From: Dastarcus helophoroides
Lineage: Eukaryota > Arthropoda > Insecta > Coleoptera > Bothrideridae
Length of the DNA stretch: 64,000 nt
Assembly (NCBI GenBank): GCA_028583605.1
Contig: CM053327.1
Span: 23,981,629-24,045,628, forward strand
Direction of reading: 5' to 3'
In this document: piece by piece, positions 33,252 through 45,100 of the stretch
Numbering within the stretch: the stretch's first letter is position 1
Layout of the letters: every line of letters begins with the position of its first letter
The notes under the pieces: model-generated
Told to the model about the DNA's origin: nothing
Seen by the model: the letters and a program-made list of their open reading frames with translations, nothing else
The model's database searches: none
Position numbers and translations under genes: made by a program

Positions 33252-36200
33252 TTCTGTTATAATATTTTATTCATTAAGTCAAACTTTATTACATTTAACA
33301 TAGTTTGTTGGATTGCTTTCTTTTTGCAAAATACTGATAAACTAGTAGAATACAGTTTCACAACACAATACAACTAGCAATATTTCAGAAACCTTTGAGT
33401 TTAGGACTTTGGCATATTATACAAAATATGTGTAGAATTTTTACGAAAATTCAAAAATAGAAAAGTAATCGGGGATTTTCTATTTCAAAAATTAAATTTG
33501 CATTTGTTTATGAAAAAACACAATGCCCTCTATATCGCAAACTTACTGTGAAATAAAAATTCAAGCTGTTTCTAGTAACTTATGTACTTAACATATTTTA
33601 TATCTATTAAATTTCGAAAGTTAACTGCGACACGAATTTATGCAGAACGTTATCCTCAGAGAGTTATTCTCATTGAAAATATTATCGAAAACAATTCTTT
33701 TAAAAGAGTAATCACGAGATTTTTGGACATATAAAGTTTTAATTAGTTAAAGGAAAATAAAGCAAAAACATACCGTAAAAGAAAAGTATGATATAAATTT
33801 AGTTTGAGCAACCCATTTCGATTTTGTGGGATAAATTAAAATGTGCTTATTCATACTACTGTGGTGCACATATTATATCGTATGTTTTGCAGATATTATG
33901 CTAGTATTTCAATAATATTTTAAAATAGGAACATGCCTGCCCCCAATTTACGTGAAAAATATAACTTGCTATTACATTTATATCTTGTACAATAATTTAG
34001 ATCTTTTAATTCTACAATATTTTTCAATATAATTCAAATAATAAATAATATATAAAGGACACGACTTTTTATAGTAATAGCCATTGTTCACCCGTTGAAA
34101 CTGGGAAAACTTTATTACTCTGAAATTATTAACACATAATTGAACCAACAGGCAAGATTTATAAAGCTAATATTAACATAAAACAGAATTAATGTTATGA
34201 AGGAAGCTAGAAAGGCAACATCAGATGAAGAATTGGGATCGTTATCTTGGCTTCCAGATTCGCTTCTATCATAAAATCCAACTTGAAAACAATATTTTAT
34301 TCTTAAATGCGGGAATATGTTAACAGCCGTGCCAAATCTTCTGAACTCATGAATTTGTTCCCTGCCTTAAATATAATACTTAAATTTCAACGATTTCTTG
34401 ATACGAACATAAAATCCTTTCACCTATCTTACCTTCTTAAAAAAAAGAAATGGTGAATCAAACACGTTATTAAACGTGTTAAGCTTTGAAGATTGTAGGT
34501 CTCAATTGAATATAATAAAAGTTGTACTGAATATTTACGAAGTGCTAGAAACCTCTTAATACGTTCAAGCTGAAAATAGCTACTCGGGAACACTTTTCAG
34601 TCGCACTTGTAACTTGCATTTCTGAAAACAATATCATGGTACTTTGATTTTAAAAATTTGATCCAATTTTTTGTTTCTCATCTGCGAATATATGTTTATG
34701 TATTTTGAATAAAATGTACAAGACGTTCTGAAACTTTGTGATTTTGTATTGTTTTCTTAAGATATTTTTTAAGATTGATATATATTTAGGAAATCATTGC
34801 TTATTTAAAACAGCATTCAGTTTGCTTCATGAAAGGTACACTTAACAAATGTCGAGGAAACGCATGATTTTAGTTGCAATTTTAGTGCAGGTGACAAATA
34901 AATTTTAAATAATTTTTGAAACTTGGAGTTAATTTTAAACAAAAAGTCGAAAATTCCAGTTTAAGGTCAATATTGCAGTTAAAAGCCAAAATTTGGCGAT
35001 TAAAGTAAAAATGGACGTAAATATGAACTTTTGATTTTTTTTGGGTACAATTTTCTAGTTTTTTCCGAAAATTTGAAATTTTGCCCTTAATTCAGAGTTT
35101 AAACTTGCATATTGCACATTTTTTCCTGAAATATCTTTTTCAACTGTTAACCCTTTATTAAAAAAAGGTATCTTCAAAATTCTAACTATCAAAGAAAAAT
35201 CTTTCAATTGCTAGCTTAAACTTTTAATTTCGATCTTGGGTAGTTTGGAACTTAAACTTGAACTTTTACATTAAAACCTTTTAGTTTTTTGGAATTTAAA
35301 GTTGAATAAACTCAAAATTTTATAGTTTTTTCTTGAAATATTGGTTTTTTTTTGTCAAATTTCATGATTTCAACCGTAAATTTTTAGGTACTTCTCTTCT
35401 AAAAGTTTGATATTTTCATATAAGTTATACGACATGATTTTTCATCAAATTTTGAGCCCGAAATCATAATTTCAAAAAAAATCAAAATTTCAAATTCACA
35501 ATTGAAAGTTTGGGTTAATAATTTTAAAATGTCTAACTTCGATCTTAAACATTTGACCGTAATAGCAACATTTGAACAATATTGTTTTCTCTAAAACCAA
35601 TGGTTATTCTTCACCCATTGCCCACTGTGGGTTCACACACATAATCAGTAAAAGCTTAAAAAATGAGAAATAAATATTATTTATTTAGCCTACTAGATTT
35701 CATTTGTGATTTTTGGGTGATAAATCAATTCAGTATTGCTGTAGGGGTGCTGTTTAACCCCGAAACGAATTCTCCTTGAACCAAAATAGGGTGCACAAGT
35801 TAGTATAAAATTCAACAAAGTTCTAAAGTAACTCATAAGGAAGCTATTGAAACATTCATTTTTACGTAAGACAGACTATGTAATAAATTAAATAATTAAT
35901 TAATTATTATTAAGTATTAAGTAGGTGCAATATTGAATTGCAATTTTGTCGAATTAAATATTGAAAATAGTTTTTAAGTTCAATATTACTTTGCCTTTGG
36001 CATCTCACAAAAAAGAATCCGCCTTTTTTAATTAAACGACGTGAAACTGATTGATGCGGTTATGATGAAAAGTTATTTGGCTAGCCTGCAACTAATTGGG
36101 TGTAATTTAGTAAGCTACAGATGGCGTGTATATCAAAGCTCATCAGTTCGGAAGTAGGCTAATATCTACCAAAGTTAAACTATGATATAACTTATCCTAT

Positions 36201-36711
36201 TACCCAACTAAACTTCTTGGAATAACCAAATTGTTTTATTTTACGTGGATACACTGTAATTGTCTATAAAATTACATCGTGGAACGAAGATGAATGTTAA
36301 ATGAAATGCCCCTATTGCCCACTGTTTCAATGAATAATGAGGTCAGCTTTAGGTTAAAATGTAACCACAAATGCGATCACATTGTAGAGCCAATTCCAAA
36401 TTGGTGTTTTTGGAATAATTGTGGTAACTAGCAATTAATAAGCTGATGTATAAATTATATTGCCCAATGTGTATTCGTAATATTTACTATACGTAAATTG
36501 AGATTCCCCATCTTCACTATTTTAGTATCTAATTAACATTTCGCTATCGTCTGAAAATGTATGTATGTTTGCTTTCATTCTTTGCTGTAAAAAATAGTTT
36601 TTGTTGTAAACATCTTCACCTGTACAAAACATTTAATTGACAAGTAACTTTATTCCTAATAAATATTCAGTTTACATGTTATTGTGATTGCAGGAGGCTG
36701 GTTTTTTTCAG
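33252..36711. other. AT-rich, degenerate repetitive tract
   Basis: No gene supported. From about 34880 to 35580 the text is built from recurring phrases such as AATTTT, TTTAAAC, GAAATTTTG and GATCTTAA with irregular spacing, looking like a decayed simple or satellite repeat. Confidence 0.4.
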
Positions 36712-36905
36712 AGTTAGATTTCGAAAATATCACAAACCTAGATTTTTGTGACAGTTATTGTCCATTGATAACAACACATGTCCTACAAAAAAAAGAGAGT
36801 GCCAAACCATACCTAAAATATCCAAAGATTTTGAATAAAGATCACTTTAGACAGAGGTTCCTATTTAATAAAATGTACGATCATTACAGTCATGAATATT
36901 TTTAA
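36712..36905 (+). other. possible C-terminal exon, unrecognised
   Basis: A strong acceptor (GGCTGGTTTTTTTCAG ending at 36711) precedes an open frame: LDFENITNLDFCDSYCPLIT, THVLQKKESAKPYLKYPK, then KDHFRQRFLFNKMYDHYSHE and a stop at 36903-36905. The text is protein-like, but I know no family and no upstream exon was found. Confidence 0.35.
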
Positions 36906-36945
36906 CAAATATGGTCACGATTGCATTGCTTCTGCAATAGTTATT

Positions 36946-37064
36946 TATGATACAAGTGTTAAAAGTGACATTTTATTTTGTGAGTGGGGAGTATTGCGGA
37001 ACGAGCGTAGCGAGTGGAGCAACCCCACGAACAAAATAAAATCACTTTTAACAAGTGTATCATA
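36946..37064. repeat. fold-back MITE with GAGCGTAGCGAGTG centre
   Basis: Inverted arms TATGATACAAGTGTTAAAAG and CTTTTAACAAGTGTATCATA, with inner arms ATTTTATTTTGTGAGTGGGG and CCCCACGAACAAAATAAAAT. The loop reads GGAACGAGCGTAGCGAGTGG. Confidence 0.85.
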
Positions 37065-37309
37065 CAATATTTTTTGTAAAACTGTTAAATTAAAAGAGAA
37101 AATGCTGTCCCTAGGGTTGAATTTTAGATTTATTGTTTGCGTGTTGAATTACATATTTGACATTTACATCTGACAATCAAGTCAGGTATTGGATAGAGTG
37201 TAACTAAGTAAAACAAATGTAAGTTGTTTAATGTTAATTAGTAACCACAATTGAACCTGTCCTAAAATATTGTAGATTTTATGGCTAATAAACATGAATT
37301 TTGAAGAAA

Positions 37310-37752
37310 AGATTGGAAATTAAAGCAATTTTATTATTCCATCTGATGTTGAAGAAACAGCAAATACATCAACTGAGATTTATTGCTCCAGAAATCGGGA
37401 CAAAAATATGATGGTATGAAATAAAGAATCTAGCGGATAACTTCACTAAAAACATATTTTTGGTTTACGCTGAAGGAAATTCTAAGTTATGGAATCTCTC
37501 TATGATAAAAGCTAGTTTTTAAATCAAACTAGGATATAAGCAAGTATTAAAACCAGCGTACAAGATTTTTTTGAATGAAGCTCCAGACACCAAATATGCA
37601 GTAAAAGTTGCGTCAGTTTTTGGATTATTTGGAATCTGTCGCTCTCAAGAATTTTGTAAATTAACACTGGATGATATTGAAAAATCTTTGTTTTATATTA
37701 TGAAGACTAAAAGCAACATCCGTCCTGGTTTTTGCACGGATTACTTTGCATA
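37310..37752 (+). pseudogene. Crypton-like tyrosine recombinase remnant
   Basis: The plus strand reads, in changing frames, TENFTK-like DNFTKNIFLVYAEGNSKLWN, KLGYKQVLKPAYKIF, LNEAPDTKYAVKVASVFGLF and GICRSQEFCKLTLDDIE, ending near MKTKSNIRPG at 37742. The segment GICRSQEFCKLTLDDIE is the first catalytic-Arg box (ACRREEL-like) of the eukaryotic Crypton/KCTD1-type tyrosine recombinase fold. The His-x-x-Arg and Tyr boxes are gone. Stops precede it. Confidence 0.65.
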
Positions 37753-38192
37753 AATACCTCTGCAATAACTTCTCAGGAAAACTAAAATAAGTAACCGTTC
37801 AGATTGTAACAGTAATATTAATATTATAAATAAATTATAACTATTTTGAATATTTTAATGTTTGGAAACGCAATATTGTTGGACCAGTCCGTTCAACCAA
37901 AAAAAATATCTTTCTAATTTTACCAGTACAGCTTTCTATTTTATATTGCATATTGCTATATATCAGTGTTTCCTAAACAGTGGGTCACAACCCGGCAGCG
38001 GACCACAAAAATAAAATACCAGGCTGCAGAATTGTCTTCATACTCGCAAATGATTAGTTCTTTCCAGCATTAAGATATAAATTAAAACATCTTTTAGTGG
38101 GTGGCGAAGGGAAAATATTAAAAACAACCGGGTTAGGGCAAAAAAAGTTTGGGAAACACTGCTATATTTACTTTTAACACTAGTGTGAAATA

Positions 38193-38323
38193 GTATATTC
38201 TACAACAAGTTATGGAATGGCACATATTCCACACGAGCGAAAAGTTTGTAGCCCGAGCCGCAGGCGAGGGCTACGGTTTCGCGAGTGTGGAATATGCCAT
38301 TCCAAACGTGTTGTAGACTATAC
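38193..38323. repeat. fold-back MITE with CCGAGCCGCAGGCGAGGG centre
   Basis: Arms GTATATTCTACAACAAGTTA and ACGTGTTGTAGACTATAC, then GGAATGGCACATATTCCACA and TGTGGAATATGCCATTCC, then GAGCGAAAAGTTTGTAGCCC and the inverted GGGCTACGGTTTCGCGAG. It is long and nearly perfect, and its architecture matches the fold-back at 36946. Confidence 0.85.
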
Positions 38324-38796
38324 TTTCTTTAACAAGATTATAGAAAAACCCCTAAATATTCATAAAAAACTTCAAAATAGATTACAATTTTGAAAAACGA
38401 CGCTTTAAATAAATACCTTAATTATTACATGTAACCATAGCAACAAAAACAAATTACTTGATATTCCGCCCTAAAATGAACCTAAACGGCTTCTGATTCG
38501 CCGAAAGCCGTGCAGAATATTAATATTCTAAACGACCTAAATGTTACCGACCAATAAGAATAATTTAAAACGGTGTGTAGAATATATTCTGAACGGGTGC
38601 TGGAATGACATCTGTTCCATAACAATTTTTAGTGATAGAACGTGCAGTTTCTATGATAGTGTTAGAGAAAAACTTTTTCGCACTAGTGTTAAAAGTGTTT
38701 TTGTCACGTGTCATTATAAAAGTCAATTTTTAGTTCACTTATCAATGAACTAAAAATGTCACTTTTAATAACAGTTTTACAAAAATTTTACAAAAA

Positions 38797-40202
38797 TTAC
38801 CTCTTAATTTTTTGGATTTTCTTTATTGAGGTTTTAATATTTAGGTAATAATATTCAGCAAAGTAATATTTGACATAAATTAGTTTCAAAGCTGTCTTAT
38901 GATTACTTTTTTTTCAAACCTACTTCGAAAATTTAATATCTTGGTAATTTAAAACCAAGGCACGTCAAGCTTTAAAGGCAAATATCTTGGAAACGGTTGC
39001 TCATATCAACTTTCAGAAAGTACACCTTTTTTACGTGAAAAATATGGGGAAATAAAATAACCCATTTAAAATTAATATACGTGGGTGCACAAAAAAGTTA
39101 TGATGATTTAGAATTATGCAGGATAGCGCAGGTAGCGCCCCCTATCAGCTATTGGTAATATGTTAGCAAATTAGAGTTTGTCGACTTAAGAAACCCCCTT
39201 GTGTCAAATTTCGTGCTTATATAACAATTCATTCCATAATTATATGAACAAATCGATTTTTTTTTCAACCTTGACACCTTGTATCTCTGTTAATATCAAC
39301 TTTTGGTATAAGGTGAATGTAGCTAAATCAGATTATTTTTGTTCGAAAAATCCACCATTGCCCTGTGCACCATTACTTATGGTCAACCCTGTAGTTTGTT
39401 GCGATATGCGATATATTTTTACTAATATATGACAAACCTAAGTGCTTTTAGACCAAAGCCCCCCTAGAAAAATATTTACGTCCGTCTAGACTTTAGTTGA
39501 ATACGTCTAGTATGGTGAAGCTTGTAACGTTCGGAAAATGAAACATTCAGGATTTAAATAAAAACCTTTAATATGCAACAATTCATACGTAACTGACGTT
39601 AATATTGGAAATTCAAGTTCAATAAAAATGGGTTTGTGCTTTTCCCTTGGGAAATTTGTATCTTCCCTGCAATTTAAATAATTTTACGGGCATAGATTTC
39701 AGTTCAATGTCCGTTAACCCATAACGCAAAAAAGAAACCCGTATAAGTTGCGACTTTGCTAACTTCGAAAATTTTACATTTAAGGTTCTTTCACTTGTTC
39801 GAACGTTCTGGCTTTTGGTTGAATAAAATTTATTTGTCGAATGCTGAATGCGGAGGCAGGCGATTTTGGTTATCCACAAGGATGTGCGACGTATGTACCC
39901 CAGGGTCACTAAATCACACATTATTAGGTGCTTCTTCGCTTTGCACTTTGTCTTGCTGCAGCTAATCTATCACAGAATGTTTCCTTCTTTAGTGCTCTCA
40001 AGAGATTTCCTCCAACTAGACTGCTGGGAAAATAAAGGTTGTGAAATGGTTGCTAACTACCCAGTAATTTCTACTTTTAAATGCAACTATGTTGGTTTTG
40101 AAATTTGTTTTGCATTTATTATAAACTTGGTAGAATGTTAATCCATCCATTTTGAAATTTGGGAGCACGTGGCACAAATATGAAGAAGAAATAGACTATT
40201 TA
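38797..40202. other. no assigned gene
   Basis: No supported gene. Long open frames at 39619-39921 (-) and 39848-40141 (+) overlap each other and have no recognisable content. AAGCTTGTAACGTTCGG at 39518 could be an LTR edge, but no partner was found. Confidence 0.35.
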
Positions 40203-40532
40203 ATGTACTTTAACATAAAACTAAACAATTACTGCAACTGTCACTCAACGCTACAACATAAAAAAATGAATATGTTATTCTGTATTAATGCGGCGGGCGT
40301 TTACATTTTTAATGATAATATTTTGGTATATTCAGCAGCTTGTTTTCGTATAGGAAAATTTTTGATACAAGATGCAAAAAGACTTTTGACTCAATATATA
40401 GAGGATTGCCTAAGAGGTACAGTTTCTATTTTGACTAACGTTTACTATTTAAATAAGCAATGTCATATGGGAGATTTATGTGATATATTTCCAAAAAATG
40501 ATCGCGAAAAACACAAGACAGAACATAATTAA
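40203..40532 (+). CDS. hypothetical small protein or terminal exon
   Basis: Plus-strand open frame, 109 codons from ATG 40203 (it stays open back to about 40152). Text includes KLNNYCNCHSTLQHKKMNML, INAAGVYIFNDNILVYSAAC, KFLIQDAKRLLTQYIEDCL and CHMGDLCDIFPKNDREKHK before TAA. It has seven or so cysteines and a moderately hydrophobic middle. An AATAAA lies about 30 bases after the stop (40562), fitting a real 3' end. No family recognised; it may be chance. Confidence 0.3.
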   Translation: MYFNIKLNNYCNCHSTLQHKKMNMLFCINAAGVYIFNDNILVYSAACFRIGKFLIQDAKRLLTQYIEDCLRGTVSILTNVYYLNKQCHMGDLCDIFPKNDREKHKTEHN

Positions 40533-41049
40533 ATTATTATAAAATCTTATTTCTAAAGTCAAATAAAGAAAACCCCGTATTATTGCAAATGGATGCAGTA
40601 ACTAGAAAAATAATGTAATAAACTTTTTCAAATTGGGAAAAATCCAATATAGCGCCATTACAACAAAAGCAGTTTGATAAATGATATTCAGTAAAAATTA
40701 AATCAAAAGAATATAATTTTTAAATTCTCCTGAACTTTGAAAATTATATATGCCTTATTTCCATACTCCAAGAGAGAAAGGTTTTGAAATTTGGGATGCC
40801 ACAATAAAAGAGTGATAATTGTGTAAAATTGTGTTAGAATCGTACATACATTATATCTTTATAAGTTAGAAGCTACTGAATTCGTGAACTGTAAAATATT
40901 TCAAATCCTTTTGTAGAATTCCGTTTTTATTTGCAGCAGCAAGAAATTTGTGGACGTATAAATATTTTTTTGTTTACAGTTCAATGCGAGGAGTGTTAGC
41001 CTTTAGACTATTTGTTTTTGTTGCTTCTATTGTTAAGAGATTAATGACA

Positions 41050-41542
41050 CTAATGCAAAAACCAGTAGATTTGAACAATTATCAGATTCAGCGTTTGGAA
41101 ACCTAAGACCGGTTTCGATCTTATTATATTTCATCATTTTGATATATCCAACTCGAATGCTAACAAATGTTCCGGCAAATAAATACTATAGAATTAACGG
41201 ACGTCGTCCATGTGACTCCTAAGCACCACCCCCACTTGATTCATAGAGAAACTGTGGAGAACTGTAACAAACGGCATATGCAAATAGAATGCAACCTAGT
41301 CCACAGTATGCAACCATCTAAGCAAGTATAGTGGATTATAGGTCACCCAACTACCAACAGTTGAACCACAAACCCCTAGGAAAGCGGTTGCTCTCTAGGA
41401 AAGTCCCAGAGGACTAAATTTTAATGCACAGACCAATAGGTTTGAACAGTTATCAGATTCAGAGTTTGGAGACCAAAGACAGGGTTTGAAAGTGTTAGAT
41501 CTTGTCCGTTCGGTACATCCAACTCGAATGCTAACAAATGTA
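41050..41542. repeat. two direct ~115-base repeats, 376 bases apart
   Basis: Units at about 41050-41171 and 41430-41542 share TTTGAACAATTATCAGATTC, AG[CA]GTTTGGA, and CATCCAACTCGAATGCTAAC followed by AAATGT. They lie upstream of the GPCR start codon (41971), so they are in its promoter or 5' intron region. Confidence 0.75.
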
Positions 41543-41970
41543 TTTCCATTATACATGCTAAAAGGGCTGCATGCTGTAGTCTTGGTTGCATTATATTTGC
41601 ACCTTAATGACAGTTAAAATTATAAATTTAGCCCATTTTAGTTGATGCTTCAATATGTCCCTTTACTAATTTAATGTAAATTAGTTTATGGCATAAAATT
41701 GTTGAGCTAAAATAATCAGAATTTTCTGATGGCAGATATATTATTTTTATGAATGATGCAGCTAATAATATAAAATATTTTCTTTTCAGGAAAAGGAACA
41801 ATGAATTTTCGAGATTCAATATTGTCAACTGGAATTAAATCAACACTAAAATGATGACAGGATTCACATTGGAAACACATAGACCCCTGAAATCTTGTAC
41901 ATGGGAGCATCGGTAGCAATAACAATTAAAAATGTCACCTTGTCAGTGACTAGTGATTTTCAAAAACGCA

Positions 41971-42189
41971 ATGCACCATAAGACCACTGTTTTGGTGGCG
42001 CCGGTTTTGTATAATAGTAGTTGCACCAATCCTAAATTTAGTCAAGTACATTTTTTATCTACACTTGGTCCCGGCGATATACTACAAGCATTTATTGTAT
42101 TCATGCTCACAGCTGGCATACTTACAGCGAATATGTTGCTAATTTTGGTGATTAATAGCAGAAGATATTCGAAATACATTCACTCTCAG
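41971..42189 (+). CDS. GPCR exon: N-terminus and TM1
   Basis: ATG 41971 is the first in-frame start after a TGA at 41947-41949. 73 codons; donor GTAAGT at 42190. No signal peptide is apparent, as is common for class A receptors. A non-coding 5' exon may lie upstream. Confidence 0.8.
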
Positions 42190-45100
42190 GTAAGTTGATT
42201 TTAGTTTTCTGTCCTCTAGCGCACCATTCTTTTCCTAATAAAATCCAAACCAGCCGACATTTAATTGTATTTTCAATGGCACATTGATGGCCATAAAACT
42301 CCTCATTAATTTGCTAATTTAACAGATTTTTTAATCACTATTAATAACGAAGTTACACATTTTACACCACGTTGAGTGAGACACACTGTATGTGCAATTT
42401 TTTATAATTTTTGATGAGAAAGTACTTTTGATCAATTTCGATAGGACGCCTCATTTTCTTTTTTTAAGTTTAATCCACTCGCAAAGGGTAACCCCACTAT
42501 GCTTTTAAAGCACTGCGAGTAGGATGCGGAAACAAGGATAGATGGCGATGAACAAGGAGAGGTTGTAATTTTTGGGACAAATTTCTTTCGGTAACAAGTT
42601 CCATAACTTGAAAGTTCTATAAAAAAAGAGTCTCCGTAGACAGAAGTCCTTACTGTGTCAAGCTGGACCGCACAGGAATTTGCTGTCTCCGACTGTCTAG
42701 CACGCCTCAAGAATCTTGCCCTTGGGGGGATAAATACTATTAGTTCCTGCGAGCATCTTCCATAATAGTACTTGTAGAAAAGAGACAAGTCACCAACCAT
42801 ACGCCTGTGCTGTAGTGTTTCGAGAGAATCGGTCAGACTCTCGTCATCAATTAGGCAAATCACTCTTCTTTGAACTGAATCCAAGAGAGCTAAAGTGTGT
42901 TTTGGGGCCGAACTCCAAATATGAGAACAGTATTCTAGTGTTGGCCTAACTTAAGCTTTGTATAGTGTAAATAGCTGATGAGATGTGAAGTACTTTTTAA
43001 CTCTAGACAGAAAGCCTAGCTTCTGAGAGGGGGATTTGGCAAATGGCGCGCACATGATCATATGTTTGTTGCATTATCCCTTAATGTTTTCTTAGAGAAA
43101 ACGGCGGCCTGAGTTTTTGAAGCGTTGAAGTCGACCAAATTGTTCTTACCCCATTCCAGAATAATCTCGAGATCCCGATTAATCTTCTGTATCTGCTGTT
43201 TCCTTAGTCGATCTGAAGCAGCGATAGATAATGGTTTGTCGGAGAAAAAAGATGGAACAAGGTTACTATCATCTGCGTAGCTGTATATAGGATTGGAAGT
43301 TGAAGCTAAGAGATATTTTATGGGTAACAGAAATAGAGCAGAAGACAGAACAGACCCCTGAGGCATCCCTGCGTTAAACGCAAATGCCTCGGATGAGATG
43401 CCATCGACGACGACCTGAAGAGATCTGTCAGCGAGAAAATTGAATATCAAATGACAGAGTCCATGAGGAAGACCATAAGAGGTTAATTTGGCGAGAAGAG
43501 ATCGGTGCCAGACTCTGTCGAAAGCCTTTGAATTATCCAATGCCACAATCCTAGCCTCACCATGTTTTTCCACAGCTGAGTTACAGATATACGTAAAATA
43601 AATGCCAGTAGATCGCCAGTGGAACTTTGTTGTCTAAAACCGTATTGCCTGTCGGAGATGATTCTATTTTTCTCCAGATATTTGAGAATCTCGATGTTGA
43701 TAACCTTTTCCATCACTTTAGATATAACGGGTAACAAAGATATAGGGCGATAGTTGTTAGCCAGATTCCTTTTTCCCTTTCTAGGGACAGGCTGCACTCT
43801 AGCAGATTTCCAGGTGTTAGGTAATTCACTTTTATTGTAAGAGGGTGTGAACAATTTGCTTAGGACAGGAGTCAAGTCTGGAGCGCGCTTCTTAAAAACA
43901 ATAGCGGGAATACCATCAAGGCCAGAAGCTTTCGAGGTGTCGAGCTCAAGGAGAATCTTCCTTATTATGCGTTGTCTGAAAAAAACTTCAAGCATTAAAA
44001 TGCAACCTTAGAAAGAATAGGAGGTTTTGCGTTTCGAGAATCAAGATTGGAATTTTCAGCAAACATTAAGGCTATCATGTCAGCCTTTTCCTTGGAGGTA
44101 GTATCAATATTGCTATTTATATCGAGTAAAGGTGGAAAATTTGAAGATGTAAAATTCTTTCCAAGCGACTTTGCAAATCCCTAAATGGACTTGGAACCGT
44201 TCGGACAGTTGATAAGTCTTTGGCGCATTTTACGATTAAAATCACCTTTTGCCTCGTCAATAACCTGTTAACGAGAATTTCGTGCATCTAAAAATATGGT
44301 CCGAGTCTCGACTGAGGGATTATTTCGCCAACGACGATATGCACGATTTTTGCAGGAGACAGCCCGAGCACATTTTTTACTGAACCAAGATTTATTGGAG
44401 GCAGATTTCTTTAGGGAGTAGGGAATTGAGCATTCCATACCAATCAGGATAGTTTCCGTGATGGATTCGGCGACGGGGTCGTCTGAGTTAAAGCAGACTT
44501 CCTGCCATGGGAAAGATGCAAAGAAGTCTCATCCCAGTTTGCAGAGTTAAAGTGCCCTACGGGATTGGCGCAGAACTACCGGAATAATTTTTGACGACAA
44601 AAAAAAACGTCCTCACAAAAGAGTTTGTGAGATGAGGACGTAAGGATGGCAATGGACTCTGTGAGATGAGCATAAAGCTTTCTAGGTTGGATAATGAGTT
44701 TTATAGGGTTGGCATTATGACCACAATCGCTCCCCCTCCCACCTAGCTATGCCAATGACTATTTTCAAGAAACATCGATTTAAAAATTACACAACAGGTT
44801 CTATAATGCTGCTTTTATGAGCTACAAACGTGGTAAACTTGTTATCTATTATTAATTTTGGTTTTACTAATTTATATATCTGTACTAAAATACAGGGATA
44901 AATATACAATGTAAATACTTTACCGGAATAGCTCAATAGATAGATAATAACAATAATAATCCCTTGAAATGATAAGTATGCAACAACAAAAGCATTAATG
45001 CCGAAAATATTTCCATTGTCACTTGTTACTGTTGGTTCAGAAACTTAACTAACCTAAATAGAAATAATACATAATTTAAGTATATGCATCAATTTTTTGC

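Larger units (their letters stand above)
37069..38796. mobile_element. larger element with ~30-base inverted ends around a recombinase remnant
   Basis: The left edge TTTTTTGTAAAACTGTTAAA (37069) and the right edge, read inward, TTTTGTAAAACTGTTATTAA (38796) are inverted and near-identical. Between them lie the tyrosine recombinase remnant (37310-37752) and a second fold-back MITE (38193-38323). Whether the inverted ends belong to the recombinase or to an unrelated element that captured it is open: Cryptons normally lack terminal inverted repeats. Confidence 0.45.

Noticed and set aside
39619..40141. Overlapping frames on both strands
   Set aside because: No motif, mutual overlap, no splice sites; probably chance.
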